From contig CAADWC010000003.1 of the NCBI GenBank assembly GCA_900752625.1, positions 1-15,876 of the forward strand: 15,876 bases of DNA, in the 5' to 3' direction. The notes below the pieces were generated by a model, which was not told the DNA's origin, searched no databases, and saw nothing but the letters and a program-made list of their open reading frames with translations. The stretch comes from Oscillospiraceae bacterium (GTDB taxonomy: Bacteria > Bacillota > Clostridia > Oscillospirales > Ruminococcaceae). Every line of letters begins with the position of its first letter. Within the stretch, counting starts at the first letter, position 1. Both the position numbers and the translations under genes were made by a program. Below are positions 1 to 5,665 of the stretch, piece after piece.

Positions 1-177
1 ATTTTTGCCTTCTACGCTGTCTCTTGCCTTTGCTATTGCCCGTAAAGTATATTTCAATGTTGTTTTAAATTACTGCCTTATGTGGCGTTAGCATTCCGGG
101 GTGCCGTTTTTTGACGTTTCCCTATGAGACTACGGGAGGCGGAGCAACAGTTGATCGGTAGCTAAAGGAGGGAGTTT
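1..177. other. Flank upstream of tnpW-like ORF, no gene seen
   Basis: No reading frame on either strand looks like a gene. Plus-frame 2 is open for about 29 codons to a TAG near 95 but has no start with a ribosome site. A short GC-rich sequence near 91-104 is followed by a run of T (107-112), which could be a weak terminator for a gene left of the window; the stem is short and I do not trust it. The stretch is probably the non-coding leader of the recombination module. Confidence 0.4.
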
Positions 178-357
178 ATGAACGCAGTTGCAACTGCATA
201 CCATAAGGAAACGACAACGGCGATTTTTCAAGGAAAGCCGATTGTCCTTGAAAACCTTACCCCGGTTCTCGCACCGAGGGCAAGGGAACAACGCAAAAGA
301 GAAGTGGAAAGGTGCCTGTTCGACGTGTTCATCAAGTATGAGGACACATGTCGTTAA
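178..357 (+). CDS. tnpW: TnpW-like small transposon-encoded protein
   Basis: A 59-codon ORF starting MNAVATAYHKETT and ending YEDTCR. An excellent ribosome site, AAAGGAGGG (164-172), lies 5 bases before the ATG, which argues that this frame is the real one; the longer frame overlapping it has no such site. The middle (IFQGKPIVLENLTPV) and the charged segment (AREQRKREVE) match my memory of the TnpW family, small proteins of unknown function carried by Tn4451-type and related mobilizable elements, usually next to a large serine recombinase. Such a recombinase starts 84 bases downstream, with its own promoter between. No catalytic motif or membrane segment is visible. Assignment to TnpW is by recall of sequence pattern and context; the coding status is more certain than the name. 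Confidence 0.72.
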   Translation: MNAVATAYHKETTTAIFQGKPIVLENLTPVLAPRAREQRKREVERCLFDVFIKYEDTCR

Positions 358-369
358 TCATTCGCAACA

Positions 370-398
370 TTGTGACAGGGGGCTGTCAATGGTATAAT
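370..398 (+). promoter_or_regulatory. Promoter of the serine recombinase with overlapping dyad
   Basis: TTGTGA (370-375), 17-base spacer, TATAAT (393-398): a good sigma-A promoter about 43 bases before the recombinase start. A perfect dyad TGACAG-GGGG-CTGTCA (373-388) overlaps the -35 box and the spacer, a typical operator position, so a bound protein would block RNA polymerase. The binding protein is not identified. Confidence 0.7.
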
Positions 399-417
399 AT
401 AAGCATAAGGTTGGCAG

Positions 418-441
418 TTCCTGCGAACAGGAGGAACCGCC
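418..441 (+). promoter_or_regulatory. Hairpin overlapping the recombinase ribosome site
   Basis: The stem TCCTG (419-423) / CAGGA (428-432) has a CGAA loop, and 418/433 can add a G-U pair. It takes in the first half of the Shine-Dalgarno sequence AGGAGGA (429-435). The start codon is at 442. An alternative pairing, GTTCC (417-421) with GGAAC (433-437), would also cover the site. Translation of the recombinase may therefore be held low by the RNA itself. Confidence 0.45.
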
Positions 442-1899
442 ATGATAAACCGAATAAATGCAGTTTACGGGAGACAGTCTGTTGACCGTAAAGACAGTAT
501 CAGCATTGAAAGCCAGATTGAATTTTGCGAATACGAATTAAAGGGGGAAAACTATAAGGCATATACCGACAAGGGCTATTCCGGCAAGAATACAGACCGC
601 CCGAAGTTCCAACAGCTTATGTCCGATATTCAAAGAGGGCTGATTAAGAAAGTAGTCGTTTATAAGCTAGACCGTATCAGCCGCTCCATTCTGGATTTCG
701 CAACCATGATGGAGGAATTTCAAAAGTACAATGTGGAGTTTGTTTCTTCCACAGAGAAATTTGACACTTCAACGCCTATGGGACGGGCAATGCTCAATAT
801 CTGTATTGTGTTCGCCCAGCTTGAACGTGAGACAATCCAAAAACGAGTGACAGACGCTTATTATTCCCGGTGCTTGAAAGGATTTCACATGAGCGGTCCT
901 GCTCCCTATGGATTTTCTCTTGCTCCTACCAGACTGCATGACGTAAGGACAAAAATGCTGGTAGAGGACCCCGAAACAAAGAAATACGCTTTGCAAATGT
1001 TTACTATGTATGCCGAGCCACTGACTTCCTTCGGAGATATTACCCGATACTTTTCGGAGGCCGGTATCAAGATATATGGCAAAGATCTGACACGGGGATT
1101 TCTCTCACAGCTATTACGGAACCCCGCTTATGTGATTGCAGACCTTGATGTTTACGAGTTTTTCAAAAGCCAGGGCTCATACATAGTCAATGAGGCGGCG
1201 GATTTTGAAGGAGGAAACGGCTGTTATCTTTATCAGGGCCGGGATGTAGCAGAAAACAAGAATACCCAGCTCCGAGACCAGATACTTGTACTTGCCCCGC
1301 ATAAGGGCTTCGTGCCTTCCTCAATATGGCTGAAATGCCGTAAGAAGCTGATGAACAACACCACTTTCCAGTCCGGGCGCAAGGCCAGAAACACATGGAT
1401 GGCTGGAAAAGTAAAATGTGGGCGCTGTGGATATGCTCTAATGAGTGTCGGCAATTCCACGGGAACCCAATACCTTAGATGTTCCAAACGGGCCGATAAC
1501 AAAAGCTGTGAAGGCTGCGGCAAGCTGAAAACCCATGACTTTGAGAGTTTTATTTTCGGAGAAATGGCAAAGAAAATGAGCCAGTTTGAAAGCCTGATTG
1601 GCGGCAACGAGGACAGAGTAGACCCGAGGATAACCTCCCTACAAATTGAATTGGCAAAGGTAGATGAAGAAATTGAAAAGCTGCTTAATACGTTAAGCGG
1701 TGCAAACCCCATTTTTCTTTCCTATGCCAACAGCAAAATTGAAGCACTGGACACAAAGCGCCAGAACCTTGTAAAAGAGATTGCCGACTTATCGGCAGAG
1801 ATCATGTCTCCGAGGCAGATTAGAGAACTTTCCAACCACATTCATAACTGGGAAAATATCAGCTTCGAGGACAGGAGAAAAGTCGTTGATGGCCTATAA
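442..1899 (+). CDS. Large serine recombinase (TnpX/resolvase family), C-terminus frameshifted
   Basis: Site-specific recombinase that would cut and rejoin DNA at element ends through a 5'-phosphoserine intermediate. The resolvase domain is at about residues 4-150: YGRQSVD puts the nucleophile at Ser13 beside Arg11; YKLDRISRS (74-82) and TPMGR (111-115) carry the conserved active-site Arg residues, followed by the long helix with FAQLERETI. A recombinase domain follows (about 155-310), then a zinc ribbon with Cys326, Cys329, Cys347 and Cys356/359, then a coiled-coil region (about 380-460). The start is set by AGGAGGA 6 bases upstream. The frame ends early after VVDGL. One base further into another frame the sequence reads IRATSEYVQIEWKI and stops at 1947-1949, which is how these recombinases commonly end, so one base seems to be missing near 1894-1896. 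About 17 residues are lost or altered. Activity is uncertain. Confidence 0.93.
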   Translation: MINRINAVYGRQSVDRKDSISIESQIEFCEYELKGENYKAYTDKGYSGKNTDRPKFQQLMSDIQRGLIKKVVVYKLDRISRSILDFATMMEEFQKYNVEFVSSTEKFDTSTPMGRAMLNICIVFAQLERETIQKRVTDAYYSRCLKGFHMSGPAPYGFSLAPTRLHDVRTKMLVEDPETKKYALQMFTMYAEPLTSFGDITRYFSEAGIKIYGKDLTRGFLSQLLRNPAYVIADLDVYEFFKSQGSYIVNEAADFEGGNGCYLYQGRDVAENKNTQLRDQILVLAPHKGFVPSSIWLKCRKKLMNNTTFQSGRKARNTWMAGKVKCGRCGYALMSVGNSTGTQYLRCSKRADNKSCEGCGKLKTHDFESFIFGEMAKKMSQFESLIGGNEDRVDPRITSLQIELAKVDEEIEKLLNTLSGANPIFLSYANSKIEALDTKRQNLVKEIADLSAEIMSPRQIRELSNHIHNWENISFEDRRKVVDGL

Positions 1900-1949
1900 C
1901 ACAAATAAGGGCCACAAGCGAGTATGTGCAGATTGAATGGAAAATCTGA
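1896..1949 (+). pseudogene. Out-of-frame last codons of the serine recombinase
   Basis: Read from 1896, the sequence gives ITQIRATSEYVQIEWKI and then TGA (1947-1949). The motif with IEWKI is the usual end of this recombinase family in Clostridia (recall). It is in a different frame from the body of the gene, so a one-base deletion just before it explains the early TAA at 1897-1899. The original stop falls inside the loop of the terminator, as expected for an intact gene end. Confidence 0.7.
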
Positions 1950-1972
1950 GTGTTTTCCATTCAGCACTTTTT
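1934..1972 (+). terminator. Rho-independent terminator of the recombinase gene
   Basis: A perfect 11-bp stem, TGAATGGAAAA (1934-1944) / TTTTCCATTCA (1953-1963), has an 8-base loop and is followed by GCAC and then five T (1968-1972). The stem overlaps the original 3' end of the recombinase. The four-base gap before the T run is not ideal, but the stem is strong. It likely separates the transposon end from the DNA to the right. Confidence 0.75.
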
Positions 1973-2020
1973 AACTGCGTCTTGTGTGCCCTTGTCAAGA
2001 GATGTAAGGAACGGTGATAC

Positions 2021-2228
2021 ATGATAAGATACTTTGAAGCATTCGCAGGAATCGGAGCATTTCGTTGTGCATTTGAAAAAGTAGGCGGAGGACATCACAA
2101 AAATCGATTACGGAAGTATGCCGGATTTTGATCTGCTGGTGGGCGGATCGTACTGCCAGGTCCTGAGCGCGGACGGCGCAATATGCGAGCCGTTCGCTGT
2201 CGCTCACTTGGCTTGTGATGATGGTTAG
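2021..2228 (+). pseudogene. Remnant of DNA (cytosine-5) methyltransferase
   Basis: From the ATG at 2021 (GTAAGGA upstream) the frame reads MIRYFEAFAGIGAFR and on to EKVGG at 2089. FAGIGxFR is motif I (SAM binding) of C5-cytosine methyltransferases. In a second frame from 2091 it reads DITKIDYGSMPDFDLLVGG, then SYCQ. This matches the segment leading into motif IV (normally PCQ, with the catalytic Cys), but the Pro is replaced by Tyr. Around 75 residues expected between the two motifs are gone and the frame has changed. The second frame stays open to TAG at 2226-2228, but after about 2160 nothing resembles the family. This is a dead gene left by deletion, probably an old part of a mobile element or restriction-modification system. 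The first 23 codons are the most certain part. Confidence 0.75.
2160..2182 (-). repeat. Inverted copy of the sequence found at 4435-4456
   Basis: Read on the minus strand this is ATTGCGCCGTCCGCGC, then T, then CAGGAC. The copy at 4435-4456 on the plus strand has the same 16 bases followed directly by CAGGAC. The two copies face each other across the AraC-methyltransferase/Nudix operon, about 2.3 kb apart. This copy begins exactly where similarity to the methyltransferase remnant stops, so it probably marks a recombination junction. Confidence 0.6.
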
Positions 2229-2276
2229 TTTGTTGCCGCAATCAGAGCAAATTGTAAAAGTTCCAATCCTGATTGG

Positions 2277-2305
2277 TTGTGGAATTTTGCAATATGTGAT
2301 ATAAT
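2277..2305 (+). promoter_or_regulatory. Promoter, distal, for the AraC-methyltransferase operon
   Basis: TTGTGG (2277-2282), 17-base spacer, TATAAT (2300-2305). Transcription would start near 2312, leaving a leader of about 120 bases that contains the dyad GGGTTAT/ATAACCC (2340-2346 / 2361-2367). The dyad could be an RNA hairpin or an operator. Confidence 0.6.
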
Positions 2306-2388
2306 AAAACAAAATGAGGCAGTAATACTATATTAACTGGGGTTATCATAAAAGCGAAGAATAACCCGACCATTCGTGATAAAAATCG

Positions 2389-2419
2389 TTGGGTAAACCC
2401 TCGGCCGACGTGCTATAAT
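2389..2419 (+). promoter_or_regulatory. Possible proximal promoter of the AraC-methyltransferase gene
   Basis: A perfect -10 TATAAT (2414-2419) lies just before the gene, but the best -35 is TTGGGT (2389-2394) with a long 19-base spacer. A poor or over-spaced -35 is common at activator-dependent promoters, and the first gene encodes an AraC-type DNA-binding domain, so self-activation is possible. This is inference. Confidence 0.45.
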
Positions 2420-2434
2420 AAAGGTGGTGATAGA

Positions 2435-3580
2435 ATGGACAGGCGCAGATTTATCTGCAGAGCGCTTGATTATGCGGACAGAAATTTCGGCAGCAGAATG
2501 GTTCTTGATGAGCTTGCGGGGATTTCGGGATATTCTGTTCCGCAGTTTTCAAGGCTGTTTACCGAGTTTTCGGGTATTACGCCGATGCGGTATGTGAATA
2601 TCGTCCGTATCCTGAATGCGTCGTCCATGCTGACTGATACTGACCAGAGCATAACGAACATAGCCTTTTTATGCGGCTTTGACTCTCTCGAAGTGTTTGA
2701 ACGCAGCTTCAAAAGGTATTTCGGCGTACCTGCATCTGAGTATCGCAAAGGCAGATTTTGCGCACCCTCTCCCTTCTATCTGTCCGAACAGATTTATTAC
2801 GAAAGGCTGAGAAATATGATGATTGACAGCGGTAACAATTTTGACTGGGGCAGAACAGCTGATATGTATGCCAAAAGCCGAAACATTTATCCACAGGATT
2901 TTTGGGATAAGCTTCATTCCCTCGGCGTTGGAAATGAAGGGCAGAATATTCTTGACATTGGCACCGGGACAGGTATTCTGCCTATGAATATGCAGCGCTT
3001 CGGCGGTACTTACATCGGTGTGGACCTATCAGCAGAAATGATTGAGCAGGCAAAGTCCATAAATCCAAATATCGCTTTTCTTTGCGCCGATGCCCACAGC
3101 ACGGCTTTTAAAGATGGTAGCTTTGATGTAGTTACCGCTCTTCAGTGCTGGGTGTATTTTGACAAGGAAACACTTCTGCCCGAATTACATCGTATCTTAA
3201 AGAAAGACGGAAATCTATATATTATGTTTATGACCTGGCTGCCGGATGAGGATAGTATAATCCGCAAAACCTTCGGGCTTGTAAAACAGTATAATCCAAA
3301 CTGGAGCGGCTTTATGAAACGAGCTGACAGCATAGATTTTCACCGGTTTAATGGTGATTTTTCCGTCGAAACAATTGTTAGAAAGGATTATCAGCTTCCG
3401 TTTACAAGAGAAAGCTGGTGCGACAGAATGACTGCAAGCCGAGGAATTGGGGCGACCCTGTCAGCAGAAAATATTGTGGCATTCAGGGCAGAACTTATGG
3501 ACATGCTGCTTGCGGAAACCGAGGATAATTTCACGTTGCTGCATGAAGGTGTTATCATCAAGCTAAAACGGGAGGGCTGA
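2435..3580 (+). CDS. AraC-type HTH domain fused to SAM-dependent methyltransferase
   Basis: This 381-residue protein has two parts. Residues 5-107 form an AraC/XylS DNA-binding domain with two helix-turn-helix units: VLDELAGISGYSVPQFSRLF for the first, and SITNIAFLCGFDSLEVFERS leading to FKRYFGVPASEYR for the second, the family signature. Residues 120-381 are a class I methyltransferase: motif I is ILDIGTGTG (172-180), the acidic motif II is YIGVDLSAEMI (193-203), CADAH follows (217-221), and FDVVTALQCWVYF is the post-motif region. The substrate is probably a small molecule rather than DNA, since no DPPY or PCQ motif is present. The start is the ATG after AGGTGGTGA (2422-2430). The Nudix gene follows 1 base downstream, so the two are co-transcribed. 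The protein may sense a metabolite through its methyltransferase domain and control its own operon. The natural substrate is unknown. Confidence 0.85.
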   Translation: MDRRRFICRALDYADRNFGSRMVLDELAGISGYSVPQFSRLFTEFSGITPMRYVNIVRILNASSMLTDTDQSITNIAFLCGFDSLEVFERSFKRYFGVPASEYRKGRFCAPSPFYLSEQIYYERLRNMMIDSGNNFDWGRTADMYAKSRNIYPQDFWDKLHSLGVGNEGQNILDIGTGTGILPMNMQRFGGTYIGVDLSAEMIEQAKSINPNIAFLCADAHSTAFKDGSFDVVTALQCWVYFDKETLLPELHRILKKDGNLYIMFMTWLPDEDSIIRKTFGLVKQYNPNWSGFMKRADSIDFHRFNGDFSVETIVRKDYQLPFTRESWCDRMTASRGIGATLSAENIVAFRAELMDMLLAETEDNFTLLHEGVIIKLKREG

Positions 3581-3581
3581 C

Positions 3582-4037
3582 ATGAATCATAAATTTTATA
3601 CTGTCTGCGGTATTGTGGAGATTGAAGGGAAAATTCTGCTTGTCAGACACACCTACGTAACGGCAAAGGGCAGGATTCTGCTCCCGGGAGGATATGTTGA
3701 GAGTAATGAGCTTCCCACCGCTGCCGCAGAGCGTGAAATATCAGAAGAAACCGGTGTTATCGTCGCAGCCAAGTCCCTTATGGCGATGCAGTTCAAGCCT
3801 GAGCAGTGGTGTGCGGTTTTTGTTATGGAATATCTTTCGGGCGAGCCGAAATCGGACGGACATGAAAACAGCGAAGTGCTTCTCCTAAGTGCAGAGGAAG
3901 CAGTGAAACATCATGACATTACCAATATGAGCCGTGAGATTCTGTCGGCATATATAGACAGCTACCCCAAGCTTGCAAAGAGCAGTTACATTCCAGCATC
4001 GGCTAACAAAGATAATTATGTGATTTTCGGGGTTTGA
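3582..4037 (+). CDS. Nudix hydrolase
   Basis: A 151-residue hydrolase of the Nudix family, which cleaves nucleoside diphosphates linked to another group. The whole Nudix box is present: GYVESNE, then seven residues, then REISEETGV, fitting Gx5Ex7REUxEExGU, with the metal-binding Glu residues intact. The N-terminal strand (FYTVCGIVEIEGKILLVRH) and the length match small MutT-like members. The exact substrate cannot be told from sequence. It starts 1 base after the stop of the AraC-methyltransferase gene, with GGGAGG just upstream inside that gene, so translation is probably coupled. The C-terminal tail (about 133-151) is Ser/Lys/Asn-rich and ends near a region of decayed DNA, so the original tail may have differed. 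Confidence 0.9.
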   Translation: MNHKFYTVCGIVEIEGKILLVRHTYVTAKGRILLPGGYVESNELPTAAAEREISEETGVIVAAKSLMAMQFKPEQWCAVFVMEYLSGEPKSDGHENSEVLLLSAEEAVKHHDITNMSREILSAYIDSYPKLAKSSYIPASANKDNYVIFGV

Positions 4038-4158
4038 GATTTTCGAAAGCGTCATATCCCAGGCGGAGGGGTTTGCTAAGGATTATGTTGATTGTGAGGA
4101 GAATGAGTATTAGAAAGGGGGCGATTTGTAGACAAAGCGAAATTTACCAAAAAATATA

Positions 4159-4187
4159 TTGAAGTTTGGGGTGTTTTGTAGTATAAT
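4159..4187 (+). promoter_or_regulatory. Promoter reading into the decayed region
   Basis: TTGAAG (4159-4164), 17-base spacer, TATAAT (4182-4187). It has good form, but no intact gene follows for about 350 bases. It may drive the structured leader and methyltransferase operon from a distance, or be left over from a lost gene. Confidence 0.55.
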
Positions 4188-4367
4188 GTTCATTGATAAA
4201 GTTGGTCGTTTTTATAGAGAAATAAATCAGACGACAAAAAAATCGAAAATTACACAAATGAAAACTTAATTGATGAAACTAAAACCGTGGCTTTTAAGTC
4301 TGCGGAAAAAGAAATCACACGCCTTGATAAGGAAGTCACAAATTCACACAATGCGTTGAACCTGTAA
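4186..4367 (+). pseudogene. Possible frameshifted small ORF (A7 run)
   Basis: From ATG 4186 the frame reads MFIDKVGRFYREINQTTKK up to a run of seven A (4236-4242). In the frame one base back it continues IENYTNENLIDETKT and on through SAEKEITRLDKEVTNSHN to TAA at 4365-4367. Joined by one lost A, this gives a charged, helical protein of about 60 residues. The ATG overlaps the -10 box above and has no clear ribosome site, so a decayed fragment is more likely than a live gene. I do not recognise a family. Confidence 0.3.
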
Positions 4368-4434
4368 TCAAGGTTGACGCAATAAAGTAAAATCAGCGGG
4401 CAGGCAGTATAGCTCATATCAAATTTGAGCGTGA

Positions 4435-4456
4435 ATTGCGCCGTCCGCGCCAGGAC
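4435..4456 (+). repeat. Plus-strand copy of the inverted repeat at 2160-2182
   Basis: ATTGCGCCGTCCGCGC (4435-4450) followed by CAGGAC (4451-4456). It matches the minus strand of 2160-2182 apart from one extra T there. It lies at the start of the structured leader of the adenine methyltransferase operon, so it is probably an integral part of that leader, and the other copy a displaced fragment. Confidence 0.6.
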
Positions 4457-4537
4457 AGGTCGTTTTGCCAACAGCAGAAAAATTCTGTTGCTTGCAAAGC
4501 GACTGTTTTCTTTTCTGCTGTCCGGCAGGAAAGGAGG
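4435..4537 (+). ncRNA. Candidate structured leader of the methyltransferase operon
   Basis: The long arms TGCCAACAGCAGAAAA (4466-4481) and TTTTCTGCTGTCCGGCA (4511-4527) pair with a perfect 10-bp core and a small internal bulge before an outer TGCC/GGCA. Inside lie two smaller hairpins: CAGAA-AAA-TTCTG, and TTGCTT-GCA-AAGCGA with one G-U pair. An alternative pairing GGACAG (4453-4458) with CTGTCC (4518-4523) would compete with the long stem. The free ribosome site AAAGGAGG follows at 4530-4537. The arrangement suggests a cis-acting RNA or a protein-binding leader; no known riboswitch class is recognised. Confidence 0.45.
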
Positions 4538-4544
4538 CAGATAT

Positions 4545-5396
4545 ATGAACAGTTTTATGTCGTGGGTAGGAGGAAAAAAGGCATTTCGAGATGCAGTGCT
4601 TGCAAGGTTTCCTCCATATTATGAAAGGTATATCGAGGTTTTCGGCGGCGCCGGTTGGGTGTTGTTCCATAAACCGCCCGGTATGGATTTTGAGGTATAC
4701 AACGATTTTAACGGAAATCTTGCAAACCTCTATCGCTGTGTACGGGATAAGCCGAATAAGCTGAAATACAAGCTTAGATATGTCCTCAATTCCCGTGAGG
4801 ATTTTGATTGGATCGCAAGTCTGCACAAGCGAGGTCTGTTCAGCAAATTCAGAGATGTTGACCGTGCAGCTAAGTTCTATCATCTTATCCGTTACAGCTA
4901 CGCTTCGGGACTGGACAGCTTTGCAAGTCAGCCGCATTCCATCTGGTCGGATTTCCCGATGATAGACTTGGCAGCAAGACGTTTGCAGAAGGTCATAGTT
5001 GAAAACAAAGATTTTGAAAAGCTGATACGGCAGTACGACCGCCCTGTCAGCTTTTTCTACTGCGATCCGCCGTACTTTGCTACCGAAAACTATTACAAGG
5101 ACGTGGGATTTACGGCGAAAGACCATATCAGATTAAGAGACTGCCTGCTGGACATCAAGGGCAAGTTTCTTGTGTCCTACAACGACTGTCCAGAGATACG
5201 TGAGATATGGGACAAGCCGAATATCCGCATTGAGGAGATCAGCAGACTGAATAATCTGGCGCAGCGATACGACGGCGGCTGTCAGTATGCGGAACTGCTC
5301 ATTTCAAATTACGATACAAGCGAGAGAACAAGATCCGTCCGCCAGCTCTCGCTGTTTGACGATGAAACAAACAATTTTGGAGGAATCATTCTATGA
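4545..5396 (+). CDS. DNA N6-adenine methyltransferase (D12/Dam type)
   Basis: This 283-residue enzyme would transfer a methyl group from SAM to adenine N6 in DNA. FMSWVGGKK (4-12) and EVFGGAGWVLF (31-41) are the N-terminal and SAM-binding motifs, YNDFNGNLANLY (52-63) is the acidic motif, and FYCDPPYF (171-178) is the catalytic DPPY motif; FLVSYND (208-214) also fits. The start is the ATG at 4545 with AAAGGAGG 7 bases before it; the frame is open further upstream, but that part is the structured leader. The C-terminus has QLSLF (267-271), which equals the QL[SD]LF consensus for binding the DNA polymerase sliding clamp. No restriction enzyme is adjacent, so it looks like an orphan methyltransferase of a mobile element, protecting or marking the element's DNA. 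Its stop overlaps the next start (ATGA). Confidence 0.92.
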   Translation: MNSFMSWVGGKKAFRDAVLARFPPYYERYIEVFGGAGWVLFHKPPGMDFEVYNDFNGNLANLYRCVRDKPNKLKYKLRYVLNSREDFDWIASLHKRGLFSKFRDVDRAAKFYHLIRYSYASGLDSFASQPHSIWSDFPMIDLAARRLQKVIVENKDFEKLIRQYDRPVSFFYCDPPYFATENYYKDVGFTAKDHIRLRDCLLDIKGKFLVSYNDCPEIREIWDKPNIRIEEISRLNNLAQRYDGGCQYAELLISNYDTSERTRSVRQLSLFDDETNNFGGIIL

Positions 5397-5665
5397 AAAA
5401 GATAATTTTTGCACAGGTTTTAACCACCAACGGAACTACCGAATTTTCGGGACTTTATGATGAAAACGGAATCCCCGTAAGCGTGGAATTGGAGAGAGAT
5501 AACAGCGGCGTAACGCTTACGATCCGGCGTGAAGAAAGAGAAAAAGAAAACTATGACTGCGGGATTTCCGAGGAAGAAATTGAAAGGACCTGCGCTATGT
5601 ACGACGACTGTGACAAATGTCCGCTTTTTGCTTACTGCGGTGAAGAATCGGAGGTTGTATCATGA
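5393..5665 (+). CDS. Small Cys-cluster protein of unknown function
   Basis: A 90-residue protein that I do not recognise as a named family. The first half is beta-rich (KKIIFAQVLTTNGTTEF, then VSVELERDNSGVTLTIRREE). The second half is acidic and carries a four-cysteine cluster C-x5-C-x2-C-x5-C in CAMYDDCDKCPLFAYC, near the C-terminus, which could bind zinc or an iron-sulfur cluster. The start overlaps the methyltransferase stop by 4 bases and its own stop overlaps the next start by 4 bases (ATGA both times), so the three genes are translationally coupled and probably act in one process. It could be an accessory or DNA-contacting partner of the methyltransferase; that is inference only. Confidence 0.75.
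   Translation: MKKIIFAQVLTTNGTTEFSGLYDENGIPVSVELERDNSGVTLTIRREEREKENYDCGISEEEIERTCAMYDDCDKCPLFAYCGEESEVVS

Larger units (their letters stand above)
2229..2434. other. Intergenic region with two promoters and a dyad
   Basis: No gene is seen on the plus strand. It holds a promoter (2277-2305), an inverted repeat GGGTTAT (2340-2346) / ATAACCC (2361-2367) and a second -10 box near the next gene. The minus strand over 1995-2312 is open and includes a CxxC pair (ICSDCGNK), which could be a decayed zinc-ribbon fragment. It overlaps the methyltransferase remnant and has no convincing start, so I do not call it a gene. Confidence 0.5.
4038..4434. other. Degenerate region with coding scraps
   Basis: No intact gene. 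Directly after the Nudix stop, a frame open from about 4030 reads IFESVISQAEGFAKDYVDC and ends EENEY at TAG 4111-4113. It looks like the end of some lost gene but has no start. A second scrap near 4130-4175 reads VDKAKFTKKYIEVWGVL before a stop. A possible frameshifted small ORF lies at 4186-4367 (separate entry). The region fits decayed mobile-element DNA between the cargo operon and the element backbone. Confidence 0.4.

Noticed and set aside
188..397. 69-codon frame overlapping the TnpW-like ORF
   Set aside because: It has no ribosome site of its own and no family resemblance; the overlapping 178-357 frame has a perfect site and a recognisable sequence.
1995..2312. Minus-strand 105-residue frame with a CxxC pair
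   Set aside because: It overlaps the methyltransferase remnant, has no clear ribosome site, and no family is recognised. It could be a decayed scrap, not a gene.
4425..4544. N-terminal extension of the adenine methyltransferase
   Set aside because: The extension lies in the structured leader and has no ribosome site; AAAGGAGG marks the ATG at 4545, where the family's N-terminal motif begins.
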